A stretch of 64,000 nt of DNA from Paralithodes platypus (taxonomy: Eukaryota; Arthropoda; Malacostraca; Decapoda; Lithodidae), in assembly GCA_032716605.1 (NCBI GenBank), contig CM064509.1:40148924-40212923 (forward strand), in the 5' to 3' direction. Below, in pieces: positions 54,433-64,000 of this stretch (position 1 is its first letter; every line of letters begins with the position of its first letter). Under the pieces are notes generated by a model. It saw only the letters and a list, made by a program, of their open reading frames with translations. It did no database searches and had not been told where the DNA came from. Position numbers and translations under genes: made by a program.

Positions 54433-55470
54433 GTACACATAGTACTCCAAACAATCCCTCCCCAATCTTGTTTGCAAATATCCAAGGCCTAAAAAATAGA
54501 ACCACGAACAAAGTACCATTTATTAGGGGCCTGCTAGAAGAAGGAAACGCTATATTTGCGGCTCTCACAGAAACTCCCATTAAAGATCAGGAAGATAGTG
54601 AGGTATGGATTCCTGGTTACAACCTACATAGGGCGAACAGAACGCATAGATCACATGGCTTGTACATACATGACTCACTGATATGTACTAAATTCCTAAA
54701 TAACAGTAATGAAGTGGTGGAAATACTTGGAGTTAAAATAGAATCCCTAAATTTAGCCGTTATTGTTACATACAGGCCTCCAGACTCATCCCGAGAAGAA
54801 TTAAAAACCCAGCTCAAGAAAATAAAATCAGAAGTGGAAACCCTGGGGAACCCAACACCAAATATTATATGGCTAGGAGACTTTAACCTACCAAACATTA
54901 AATGGAGACAACTAGAAAACCAGTTAGTGGCAAATAACACCGGAGAAGCAAATACTAATACGAGAGAGCTTTTTGAACTTTGTGATTTTTTTAGTCTTAC
55001 CCAACATATTGCTGAACCCACACGGGAAAACAATATCTTAACCTGGTCTTCACTAACAACGACTCTCTAGTACACAGCATTAACATATCGGACACAACAT
55101 ACTCAGATCATAAATTAATTGAGATCAAAACAACCTTAGAAAGTGTACAGACAACCTCAGAATCGAGAACAAAAACCGGCCCCTTCAGTAAATTTAACTT
55201 CAATAACAAAAACATTAGATGGGAAGAGGTAAATCAAGAAATGGAAGAAATAGACTGGGAAGATTTAATGGATAACCTGACACCAGCAGAATGTCTAGTC
55301 TTAATAACAGAAACCATGACTCAAATCTGTAGCCACCATATACCTGCAAGACAAACAAAACGAAGAAGCAAACAGATCGGGAAAGGAGGAGGCTGTACAG
55401 AAGAAGAAAATTACTCCCACAAAGACGCACACATCAAAATCTACAGGATAGGCAAAAGGTCGAAATAGAT
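54405..55470 (+). pseudogene. CR1-like LINE endonuclease domain, frameshifted
   Basis: 54405-55070 reads ILFANIQGLKNRTTNK, ALTETPIKDQ, VTYRPPDSSREEL, WLGDFNLPNIKW and HIAEPTRENN, the APE endonuclease series. Near 55040 the frame changes; the continuation has DTTYSDHKLIEIKT, the SDH catalytic motif, and runs to about 55470. It overlaps the ORF1 end. Another shift separates it from RT. Confidence 0.88.
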
Positions 55471-55510
55471 AGAGAAATTGTGGAAATTGAACAAAGGCTA
55501 AGAATATCAT

Positions 55511-57412
55511 ATGAACTACAACATAATTATGGAAGAGGAGAGGAAAGCTATTGCAGGTATAAAGGAAAATTCCAAATACTTCTTTTCATACGCCAAACAA
55601 AAGGCTAAAACAACATCAAACATCGGCCCACTGAGCAAAGGGGACAAAAAGGAAATGAGCGAACTCTTAAGCAGGCAGTATGAAATGGCATTCAGTGAGC
55701 CTGATGAAACAAAAGTCATCAGAGACCAAAATATATTTTTCATGGAAACCTCCCCCACGGAAACCCCTCAGATGCTGGATATTGATTTCGGTCCAAAAGA
55801 CATAGAAGAGGCCATTTCCAACATGCCATCCCACTCGGCACCAGGCCCGGACTCATGGAATTCGATCCTAATCAAGAAATGTAAGGAAAACCTTTCAAAA
55901 CCCCTGGCTATAATGTGGGGAAGGAGTCTAGACACTGGTGACATACCAGATAGCTTGAAAAAAGCAATAATTGCCCCACTGCATAAAGGAGCGAGTAAAG
56001 CACTACCAAAAAACTACTGCCCGGTAGCTCTAACCTCTCACATCATTAAAGTTTTCAAGCGAGTCCTGCGAAGCAAAATTTCAACATTCATGGAGACAAA
56101 TGAACTACACAACACCGGTCAACATGGGTTCAGAGCGGGAAGATCATGTCTCTCACAACTTTTGGAACACTATGACAAAATTCTTAAAGCGCTAGAAGAA
56201 AAGAAAAACGTGGATGTCATTTACACCGATTTTGCTAAGGCATTTGATAAATGTGACCATGGTATAATAGCCCACAAACTGAAAGCAAAAGGTATAACTG
56301 GGAAAATCGGACGGTGGATATACAATTTCCTCGTAAACCGAAAACAATCAGTAGCAGTAAACCAAGTCACATCTGAGCCTTCGGATGTCAAAAGATCAGC
56401 GCCCCAAGGAACAGTGCTAGCGCCCCTTCTGTTCCTCATACTAATTTGCGACATAGATACTAACACCAGACACAGTACGGTGTCGTGTTTTGCTGATGAC
56501 ACAAAATTAAGCAAGATAGTAAACACACAAGAGGACATGGGCCGACTGCAGGAAGACATGAATGTAGTGTTCCAGTGGACCAGGGAAAACAACATGCAAT
56601 TCAATGAGGAAAAATTTCAATTAATACGGTACGGAGATAATAATGGTGTTAAAGAAATTACAAATTACTTAACAGAATCTAACCACATAATAGAACGGAA
56701 AGACAGTGTGAAAGACCTTGGGGTATTAATGTCTGAAAATATGGGTTTCAAAGTACATAACCAGGTCAAAGTGGCGGCTGCGAAACGTCTAACGGGTTGG
56801 ATTCTGCGTACTTTTAAAACACGCGGGGAATTGCCTATTATAACACTCTTCAAATCTCTAGTGCTACCGCGGCTTGAATACTGTAGCGTATTAACATCCC
56901 CATACAAAGCAGGTGAAATAAATGACGTAGAGAGTGTACAAAGAAATTTCACTTCGCATATAAGTTCGATAAAACATCTACACTATTGGGAGCGTTTAAG
57001 AGCACTGAATCTGTACTCACTGGAACATAGAAGAGAACGTTACCTAATAATATACATGTGGAAAATCGCAGAGGGTGTAGTACCAAACCTACATACTCCG
57101 ATAGTCATGAAATTCAGTGATAGGAGAGGCTGGGAATGCGAAATCCCCCGGATGAATAACACGGGTGCTATGGGCTCTCTGCGAGAGGGCTGGTTATCAC
57201 ACAGAGGCCCACGTCTCTTCAACAAACTCCCACGGCGAGTATGAGACATGAGGGACATCTCGTTAGACAACTTCAAGAGAGCCCTAGATGTCGAACTGCA
57301 AAAAGTGCCAGACGAGCCCATCCTCGCAAGGGAGCGAGCTGTCGCTTCAAACAGGTTACTGCACCAGATCACCACCCATACCGAGGGGCGTCGCGCTCCT
57401 TGGTGCCGCTAG
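55511..57412 (+). pseudogene. CR1-like LINE reverse transcriptase
   Basis: Frame 55511-57244, 577 residues. Blocks: SAPGPDSWNSILIKK, NYCPVALTSHIIKVFKR, QHGFRAGRSCLSQLLEH, YTDFAKAFDKCDHGII, APQGTVLAPLLFLILI, palm CFADDTKLSK (FADD codons 56489-56500) and LGVLMSENMGF. The last ~56 codons are cut off by TGA at 57242-57244; the copy at 63457 has AGA there, so this is a point nonsense mutation. The C-terminus after it (DISLDNFKRALDVELQKVP) is intact to about 57412. Confidence 0.92.
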
Positions 57413-57619
57413 AAGAGTGGCGAACACATCAAAAGGTATCAAAAGGTAAGGTAATACTTACTTAGATATTACATAGAATAATCCAGTCTTGCGTGTCAGA
57501 CGTAGTGAAGCCTCGTTCGTGCACTTATTGTTTTGTTCTTGACCATTGTTCTAGTATTTACGTATGCGATATTCTTGTGCAAATAAACGGAATATGAATA
57601 TACGTCGTGTGATAATTAT

Positions 57620-58004
57620 TGAAATGCTGGGTGTGAAGGGAATTTATGGTCTCCTGAAAACTCCCCAGGCCCACTTCCTTGGTGCCTGGCGCGGGGCTCG
57701 AACCTCTGAAGGGAGTTTAACCCTCCTAAAAACCCACAGGTTTTGAGATGCCTTGGGTGGGGTTCGAACCCTGGTTAGTAACCATATCCTCCATAGGTCA
57801 ACCAGGCCCGCGCGCTAACCCACTGTACTACCACAGACGTACAAAAGTATAGTAACCTTAGTCCTATTTGTAAGAACCAGGTGATAGTCTCGTGGTGATT
57901 CACGTGATGAGTTTATTGGACTTCCCATCAACGACTATTTTACACTATACCAGACGTCAACTCGGGTAGTACATTATTGGGGTTGCGGGATATTTTCGCA
58001 TTAC
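57620..58004 (-). mobile_element. Insertion with tRNA-like SINE segment in the 3' LTR
   Basis: AATTAT at 57614-57619 and 58005-58010 flanks it; the 5' LTR has no such segment. On the minus strand from about 57835: GTGGTAGTACAGTGGGTTAG (box A-like) and AGGGTTCGAACCCC (box B) at tRNA spacing. A second GGTTCGAGCCCCG-like word at 57690 suggests a dimeric tRNA-related structure. 57836-58004 is unassigned. Confidence 0.7.
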
Positions 58005-58117
58005 AATTATCATCTATTGTCTTTCTGTGTCTATGGTAAAACTATAAAACTTCTCCAGTTAGGAAGAGCCCACTTGACCAAAACCAATTAAACCCCTGTA
58101 AAAAACCTGGCATAACA

Positions 58118-58680
58118 CATGGCTTTGGTGGAGTGAGGTGCGCATGGTTTGCAATATAGGCTTGCAATCGTTGTTGAGGTGATTGGGGCTGGTGAGCACA
58201 CGTGTTCGGGGGTTTTGTCCTTTTTGTTTGGCCTTTGGGTTTGTTCTGGGGCTGCTTAATTGTGTGGTTTGTAGGCTGGATGTAGATGGTGCGGAAAATG
58301 GTTGTATGTTTGTAGGTTCTGGATGTTGCAGGAGATGTGTAATCGGCGTGGAAGTGGTCACACGTATTTGATCTTGCGGGGGTTTATAATCGTCAGCCCT
58401 GCGAGAGGATCTTGAGTGGTTTTCTGTGACGCATGGTGCCGGTACGTTTCTCTGGTGCCTGAATAGATGGGGGTCTTCAGTATTTCTCTGACTCGTCCGA
58501 TGTGCATTTCTGAGGCCTGCCGAATAGAGCCAATTCGATGTACCGTTTGATGGCTAGACGTGGTGGTGGTAATTTGGTCAACCGGCATCTCATAGTGCTT
58601 TGATTTGAGTGCCCATGGGGCATTTTGGAAGTTTTTTATGGTCTTGCTTCTGTGAGGACTCGCGTACACTATCAAGATAC
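58118..58680 (-). repeat. Older repeat/coding remnant interrupted by the Gypsy element (right part)
   Basis: Minus-strand frames (58675 to 58358, then 58361 to about 58120) include PWALKSKHYEMPVDQITTTT and a Ser/Pro/Thr-rich stretch that continues at 41006 leftwards. Not recognised; possibly the first ORF of another LINE. Confidence 0.4.
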
Positions 58681-59570
58681 TTCCATTAGGCTTATCGCGC
58701 TTGCCGGGTTAATCAAGTCTCTTAGCTCATCATTCCTATCTTCAACTTTCTTAGTTCCTCTTTTATGCCAGGCATTCCTTCCTTCAAATTGCTGGTAATT
58801 CTAGGTCTTGCATGTTCCACTTACCTTCAAACTCTTCCATCGTATGGCTGATTTCTACATTCTTCTTCACTATGATGAGGTCTTCCTTCTACTTTCCTCC
58901 TACTTTGATTTTCTCTCTGGGGTAGCGCCGATGCAAAGAAGAGTCCCGTGGAATCACAAGAATCCGGACGAGCTCAATAGAAGAAGAACAACAACGACAA
59001 CAACAACAACTGTCAACATTCACATGTCAACGCAGTGCGGCAGCTTGGCCAGAGGCAGTGAGTTTCCGCCTGTCCTATGCTATAATAACATTGTCACATC
59101 ACCATGGTTGAATCAAACACTAATGCAATATTAGAGAATGGCCCAGTTGCCTCAAGTTTGGAATTAATTGTTAATCTAGCCCGTATTTGCAACTTAAACT
59201 CGGGGATTGCATTCCTACCTAGGCTATAGCCTAGCCTGTTCGTACAGAAGTAATTTGCTGATCCTTGTTCTTCACAGAGATTTGCTCAAAACCTTGGTAA
59301 ATATCCTGGGTTTAATTCTAGTTTCGCTTTCACAGCATACTCATAAATTTCTATGGCTACTTTAGAGTTGTCATATACCATACTTAATTCCTATATAGCC
59401 TATGTCCAAAGCGGCGGAAATGCATTATAAGGAATTATACCTAGGCCTACTGTAAAAAAAGAAAAAAAATCTCCCCATATGCGGCACCATAGGCCTAGCT
59501 ATTACATAATACTAGGTTAGGTAAGGTTGTTAGGTTAGGCTAATGTCGTTAATGTAGTTTATTATCATAA
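58681..59570. other. Intergenic; AAC-rich tail at about 58985-59010
   Basis: A run of AAC/GAC triplets after AATAGAAGAAGAA could be the tail of another short retroelement. GTTAGGTTAGG-like sequence is at about 59512-59540. The rest is unrecognised. Confidence 0.45.
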
Positions 59571-60919
59571 ACTAAAGAGGAGTGTGTGGTAACCACCGAG
59601 GAATATGTCTTCTAAGCGTAGTAGGGAAGGTATACAGTAGGGTAGTGATTGAGAGAGTGAGAGTGAGAACGGAGAAATGGATAGGCGACGAGCAGGGAGG
59701 TTTTAGGAAGGGAAGAGGATGTGTAGATCAGATTTTTACCCTGAATTGTGTTGTGGAGAAGTATCTGGAGAAGAAACAAAAGGTGTATGTTGCCTTTATG
59801 GACTTGGAGAAGGCCTATGACAGAGTGGATAGAAAAGGTTTGTGGAAAGTACTTAGAATATACGGAGTAGAGGGCAAGTTGCTGAAAGCAGTGAAGAGCA
59901 TGTATGAGGGTGCAAAGGCGGCAGTACGTGTGGAGAGTGAGCAGAGCGAGTTCTTTGACCTGAATGTTGGTTTGAAACAGGGATGTGTGATGTCCCCGTG
60001 GTTGTTTACTGTATATATGGATGGAGTCATGAAAGAAATACTATCAAGAGCAGTGGATGTTGGTGTATCGCTGAAAAGGGAGGGAATTGAGTGGAAGCTA
60101 CCTATACTGCTGTTTGCGGATGATACAGTTCTGATGAGTGATAATGAATGGGAGTTGCAGGGTCTGGTAAATGAGTTTGGAACAGTGTGCGAAAAACGGA
60201 ATTTGAAGGTAAATACGGGGAAGAGCAAGGTTATGGTCTTCGAAAGGGGTGAAGTCACAGAGTGTGAGGTGAAGCTGAACGGTCAGGCTATGGAGATCGT
60301 CAACTCTTTTAAGTATCTGGGCAGTGTGTTGAGTAAAGATGGGACTATGGATGAAGAGGTGCGGGAGAGGGTACAACAGGGGAAGAGGGTTGTAGGAACG
60401 CTAAAAGCAGTAACAAGAAATAGGGTGGTCAGTATGGAAGTGAAGAAGTCCTTGCATGACAGTGTGGTAATCCCGACACTGACTTACGGAAGCGAAGCAT
60501 GGACGTTGGTTGAGAGACTCAGACCAAGAGTGAGAGCAGTGGAAATGAATTACTTAAGGAGTGCGTGCGGAGTTACATGGAGGGATAGACAGACTAATGA
60601 GGAAGTAAGAAGGAGGTGTGGTGTGGAGGTAGATGTGCTGGAAAGTGTGAAAAGGAACAACTTGAGATGGTTCGGCCATATGGAACGTATGGAAAGCGAG
60701 AGAATGACTAAGAGGGTGTACGAGAGCGAGGTGGAGGGACAGAGGGGGAGAGGTAGACCGAATATGAGGTGGAAGGATGGAGTGAGGAACTACATGAACG
60801 AAGGCGGTGCTGGTTGGGGGGAGGGGCGTCGACTGACTGGGGACAGAGGTGCATGGGGGCGGTTCGTTCGTGGCCACTCCTTCGGGGATCACGGCGTCAG
60901 GCAATAGATAGATAGATAG
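59571..60919 (+). mobile_element. RTE-like LINE R1, 5'-truncated, 10-bp target duplication
   Basis: ATTATCATAA at 59561-59570 and 60920-60929. Starts at the CGNHRGICLLSV block and ends with the GATA-type tail at 60903-60919. Nearly identical to 33144-34481, hence recent. Confidence 0.95.
59582..60907 (+). CDS. R1 LINE RT fragment, open to its natural end
   Basis: 441 residues without a break: GNHRGICLLSVVGKVYSR, AFMDLEKAYDRVDR, LKQGCVMSPWLF, palm FADD (60113-60124), SFKYLGSVLSKDGTMDEEV, the CGVTWRDRQTNEEV linker, RWFGHMERMESERMTKRVYE and WGRFVRGHSFGDHGVRQ to TAG. It lacks the endonuclease and the first RT blocks because of 5' truncation. It therefore cannot be autonomous, but its C-terminus is the best reference for the family here. 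Confidence 0.88.
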   Translation: MCGNHRGICLLSVVGKVYSRVVIERVRVRTEKWIGDEQGGFRKGRGCVDQIFTLNCVVEKYLEKKQKVYVAFMDLEKAYDRVDRKGLWKVLRIYGVEGKLLKAVKSMYEGAKAAVRVESEQSEFFDLNVGLKQGCVMSPWLFTVYMDGVMKEILSRAVDVGVSLKREGIEWKLPILLFADDTVLMSDNEWELQGLVNEFGTVCEKRNLKVNTGKSKVMVFERGEVTECEVKLNGQAMEIVNSFKYLGSVLSKDGTMDEEVRERVQQGKRVVGTLKAVTRNRVVSMEVKKSLHDSVVIPTLTYGSEAWTLVERLRPRVRAVEMNYLRSACGVTWRDRQTNEEVRRRCGVEVDVLESVKRNNLRWFGHMERMESERMTKRVYESEVEGQRGRGRPNMRWKDGVRNYMNEGGAGWGEGRRLTGDRGAWGRFVRGHSFGDHGVRQ

Positions 60920-60929
60920 ATTATCATAA

Positions 60930-61423
60930 TATTACGTCTTTTACCCAGCAATTTCCCTGATCTTCATAGTTGGTCGGGAAGCTATGCCTTTACAACGGCG
61001 CCTCCCTTTTGTCGCTGTGTACGTGAAACTAGAATTTTACCATATCCTGTTTAAGTTAACACCAGGGAAGATTTGTAGGCCTAGGCCTACAATATTTTTT
61101 ATTTGTTTTCCGTTCCTTTTTTTTTTTTTTTTTTTTTTATCCTAGGTGTGTTAGCCTACTGTTAGGCCTAGCCTATTTTATGAACCCCGCCGGGTTATAC
61201 TGATGTTTTGGACCGACAGTTAGCCCATCGATCTGTTTAGGCCTAATAGGTCCGGTAGAGCATAGGCTATACATCATTGCTATATATGGCATTAAGAGCT
61301 GAAATGTATTAGACCTAGCCTATAAGGGAGAAAGAAAAAAAAAACGGCAAAATACATGTAGCCTAGGCCTACTGTACTATATAGGCCTAGGCTACTGTAA
61401 AACAATAAGTTTTTCAGCCAGTA
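60930..61423. other. Intergenic; T tract and GGCCTA-rich sequence
   Basis: T run at about 61118-61138. GGACCGACAG at 61209-61218 is inverted at 62133-62143 (CTGTCGGTCC), possibly the ends of an eroded element. Confidence 0.4.
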
Positions 61424-61775
61424 CCCAACCAGCGGGGGCGTGGGGGCGGCAGCCCCCATCCATATACTAGGTTAGGTTAGGTAAGGTTGTTAAGTTAGGC
61501 TAGGCTAATAGGCCTAGCCTAGCACATAAAAAAAAAAAAAAAAAAATAACCCTACCAGCGGCTGAGCGGGGGTGTGGGGGCGGCAGCCCCCACCCATATA
61601 CAGTACTAGGTTAGGTTAGGTAAGGTTGTTAGGTTAGGCTAATAGCCTAGAACATTAAAAAAAAACAAAAAACAAAAAAAAAGTCTAGGCCTAACCCAAC
61701 CAGCGGGGGTGTGGGGGCGGCAGCCCCCACCCATAATACTAGGATAGGTTAGGTAAGGTTGTTGGGTTAGGCTAA
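61424..61775 (+). repeat. Three imperfect tandem units: GC-rich block plus TTAGG-like block
   Basis: Each ~120-130 base unit has ACCAGCGGGGGTGTGGGGGC, GGCAGCCCCCACCCATA, then TAGGTTAGGTTAGGTAAGGT TGTTAGG-type sequence and an A run. Units start near 61428, 61551 and 61698. A reverse copy is at 62464-62540 and the TAGG part alone at about 59512. Confidence 0.85.
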
Positions 61776-62463
61776 TGTCTTCCCAAAGTTGACTATTTTT
61801 ATAACATGAAATATTAGGCTACCCACTCCACCCCGTGAAATCCGAGCCAGCTTTCGTCAAAAGTTGGCTCGGGTATTCACAAAATTGGGTTGTATGGATT
61901 TGCAATTTGGGAAAACCCGAGCCAAGTTTTGATACAAAACGCTATATTATTGTATTTTTACGCTTTTAACCCCTCATTTTCCCTGAACTTCATAGCCCTC
62001 CTCACTAGTGGGGGGCGTGTTTTTAGATTGTTGGATAATGGGTAAATACTCATTTCAGCTCCTCTTCAGTATAAAACAACACTATATCTGAAGGAAAAAT
62101 TACAAAAAAAAAAATAAAACTTACTGAAATCGCTGTCGGTCCAAAAAGTCAGGTTTACCCCCCTCCGGAAATTGCAAAACAAACATTAGGCCTAGTCCTA
62201 TCCTAACCAAAGCAACAAAACATATTCGCTCGCTCGTGATCACATTTCCGGCAATTTTGACTGCCGTGGGATAGGCCTAGGCGGAATTTTTTTATTTTAA
62301 TGCCACGAATTTTCAGTGTTTTTTTATAAACAAAATTGGTCATTTGCATCAATATATAGTGTGTAATTAATTTGAAATCTCGGGAAAACCTATTTTCCCC
62401 ATTAGGCCTATAGATCGATGTTGAGACACGCTCGCTCCCCGATAGTGATTTGAAAAGACATTA
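61776..62463. other. Intergenic, small palindromic words only
   Basis: CCGAGCCAGC/GGCTCGGG words at 61844-61878 and CCCGAGCCAA at 61917 form local inverted repeats. No gene. Confidence 0.4.
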
Positions 62464-62540
62464 GCCTAACCTAACAACCTTACCTAACCTAACCTAGTAT
62501 TATTGGTGGGGGCTGCCGCCCCCACACCCCCGCTGGTTGA
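62464..62540 (-). repeat. Reverse copy of the GC/TTAGG-like unit
   Basis: CCTAACCTAACAACCTTACC followed by GGTGGGGGCTGCCGCCCCCA, the inverse of the units at 61.4-61.8 kb. Confidence 0.85.
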
Positions 62541-62655
62541 GTATTAATCCCTTAATAAAAAAACAAAAATTGGCTGTCGATTATACGAAGGTGAAAGAAA
62601 AGTCGATGCAGTCTATGGTGTTTACTCTGCAATCTTCAGCTTGATTGTACATTGA

Positions 62656-62890
62656 TAACGGGAAAGTACCGTATTGACAACCTTGTTACGAAAATTAAAT
62701 TTTAGTACCATACTTTTATATTAGGTTTTTCTGAGGGTTTAACACATTTTCATATGATCTTTAGAGCTATCGATAACTGGAAGTACCGTATTGACAACCT
62801 TGTTACGAAAAAGACATTTTAGTACCATACTTTTTTATTAGGTTTCGCCGAGGGTTAAAACAAATGTTCTTATGATCTTTAGAGCATATA
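62656..62890 (+). repeat. Tandem duplication, two ~117-bp units
   Basis: AAGTACCGTATTGACAACCT, TTTTAGTACCATACTTTT and ATATGATCTTTAGAGC recur in order at 62666 and 62781. Confidence 0.85.
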
Positions 62891-62960
62891 GATTCATTAT
62901 TTATCTTCAAATATATCCACAAAATTTGTGGTATTAAAATAACATTGAACCGCCTAGGCC

Positions 62961-63660
62961 TTTTCAAAGTACATAACCAGGTCAAAGTGGCGGCTGCGAA
63001 ACGTCTAACGGGTTGGATTCTGCGTACTTTTAAAACACGCGGTGAATTGCCTATAATAACGCTCTTCAAATCTCTAGTGCTACCGCGGCTTGAATACTGT
63101 AGCGTATTAACATCCCCATACAAAGCAGGTGAAATAAATGACGTAGAGAGTGTACAAAGAAATTTCACTTCGCATATAAGTTCGATAAAACATCTACACT
63201 ATTGGGAGCGTTTAAGAGCACTGAATCTGTACTCACTGGAACGTAGAAGAGAACGTTACCTAATAATATACACATGGAAAATCACAGAGGGTTTAGTACC
63301 AAACCTACATACTCCGATAGTCATGAAATTCAGTGATAGGAGAGGCTGGGAATGCGAAATCCCCCGGATGAATAACAGGGGTGCTATGGGCTCTCTGCGA
63401 GAGGGCTGGTTATCACACAGAGGCCCACGTCTCTTCAACAAACTCCCACGGCGAGTAAGAGACTTGAGGGACATCTCGTTAGACAACTTCAAGAGAGCCC
63501 TAGATGTCGAACTGCAAAAAGTGCCAGACGAGCCCATCCTCGCAAGGGAGCGAGCTGTCGCTTCAAACAGTCTACTGCACCAAATCACCACCCATAACGA
63601 GGGGCGTCGCGCTCCTTGGTGCCGCTAGAGGAGCGGCGAACACATCCAAAGGTATCCAAA
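62961..63660 (+). mobile_element. CR1-like LINE, 5'-truncated copy
   Basis: Matches 56746-57440 closely; reads VHNQVKVAAAKRLTGWILRT through RAPWCR and stops at 63626-63628. The frame is intact where the longer copy has a nonsense codon. Ends with CCAAAGGTATCCAAAGGTAA, the octamer-type 3' end. Confidence 0.93.
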
Positions 63661-64000
63661 GGTAAGGTACACAAATAAGTTGAGGGGCCAGGAGGGGCTT
63701 TGCCCCCCCCCCCCCCCCCATGACTTACTGTCATCGTCATATTTGTTGCCAGCAGGGGGCAAAAACAGAATAAAACATAGCCTAAACAAAAGCGAAACTG
63801 CGAGCGTACAACCTATGTAAACATGACGACCGTAGCCCGGATACTACATCCTTAGATTTTGTGTTAGACTAGTTATTTAGCCTAGGGCGTATTTTATAAT
63901 GAATTACCGACGGTTTGGACATACTGTACTGTATATGGCAATGAAGTACAGTAGGCGGGTGCCCAACCCCGAAAGGGGTTGAAATAGGGGACCTAGCCCC
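63661..64000. other. Right edge: C tract and GC repeat
   Basis: C run at about 63704-63719. 63955-64000 (GGCGGGTGCCCAACCCCGAA) matches 39900-39945. No gene. Confidence 0.5.

Larger units (their letters stand above)
52756..57454 (+). mobile_element. CR1-like LINE, ~4.7 kb, inserted in the 3' LTR
   Basis: The LTR reads CCCTAA|TACTTACTT at 42776-42790 but here is split after CCCTAA at 52755 and resumes at 57455. The 5' end has a C tract and a CT repeat (52781-52823). ORF1 (zinc fingers), endonuclease and RT follow. The 3' end repeats AAAGGTAT-like octamers (AAAAGGTATCAAAAGGTAAG), as CR1 ends do. No long target duplication. A second, truncated copy is at 62961-63660. Carries an l-min insertion at 53588-53990. 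Confidence 0.92.
41007..58117 (+). mobile_element. Ty3/Gypsy LTR retrotransposon with nested insertions
   Basis: CATGG flanks it at 41002-41006 and 58118-58122. The two LTRs (TGAAATAACAG ... GCATAACA) are ~2.05 kb once insertions are removed. Between them are gag, protease, RT, RNase H and integrase remnants in the usual Ty3/Gypsy order, and a purine tract before the 3' LTR. Nested insertions: 44148-44625, ~45119-46310, 51763-51953, 52756-57454 and 57620-58004. All genes are broken by frameshifts or stops. The LTRs differ at scattered positions and by small indels, so the insertion is not brand new. Confidence 0.95.
50777..58117 (+). repeat. 3' LTR of the Gypsy element, split by three insertions
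   Basis: LTR pieces: 50777-51762, 51954-52755, 57455-57619 and 58005-58117. Matches the 5' LTR in order and orientation. Confidence 0.93.

Overview
This window is eukaryotic nuclear DNA from an invertebrate animal, most likely an arthropod and probably a decapod crustacean. The evidence is spliced exons with GT-AG borders, large introns, tRNA-derived SINEs, many classes of non-LTR retrotransposon, TTAGG-like stretches and long satellites. The clade call is inference; the animal call is firm.

One host gene crosses the first half on the + strand. Five exons (1708-1932, 9867-10012, 13033-13130, 18912-19009, 31454-31609) join in frame to encode the last ~240 residues of a 5-oxoprolinase (OPLAH type), ending at a TAA at 31607-31609. 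The upstream exons lie outside the window. The four introns (about 7.9, 3.0, 5.8 and 12.4 kb) are filled with repeats. These include a nearly complete PHD-finger LINE carrying a 2A-like peptide (2229-6240, minus), a DNA transposon with perfect 23-bp inverted ends (7154-8759), a 27-bp minisatellite (13816-14732), a pogo-like long-inverted-repeat element (16546-17470) and a ~5.5 kb array of a 44-bp satellite (21543-27066).

From 31.6 to 41 kb there is no host gene, only a dense mosaic: an RTE-like LINE (32413-34481, 11-bp target duplication), several TTAA-flanked MITEs, foldback elements, and short elements derived from the two ends of the 2A-bearing LINE.

From 41007 to 58117 lies one Ty3/Gypsy LTR retrotransposon in + orientation, bounded by a CATGG target duplication, with ~2.05 kb LTRs and degraded gag, protease, RT-RNase H and integrase. 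It has been hit repeatedly: a TTAA MITE in gag-pro, a 5'-truncated LINE with a poly(A) tail before RT, and, inside the 3' LTR, a hAT-like MITE, a ~4.7 kb CR1-like LINE and a tRNA-like repeat. The CR1-like LINE itself contains another insertion. Its ORF1 carries a PHD-like finger plus three CCCH zinc fingers. Each LTR also carries an unexplained basic ORF.

From 58118 to 64000 there is an older repeat split by the Gypsy element, another RTE-like LINE copy (59571-60919), a cluster of GC-rich/TTAGG-like repeats (61.4-62.5 kb) and a second, 5'-truncated CR1-like copy (62961-63660). Apart from the oxoprolinase exons, everything recognisable as protein-coding belongs to mobile elements, most of them broken.
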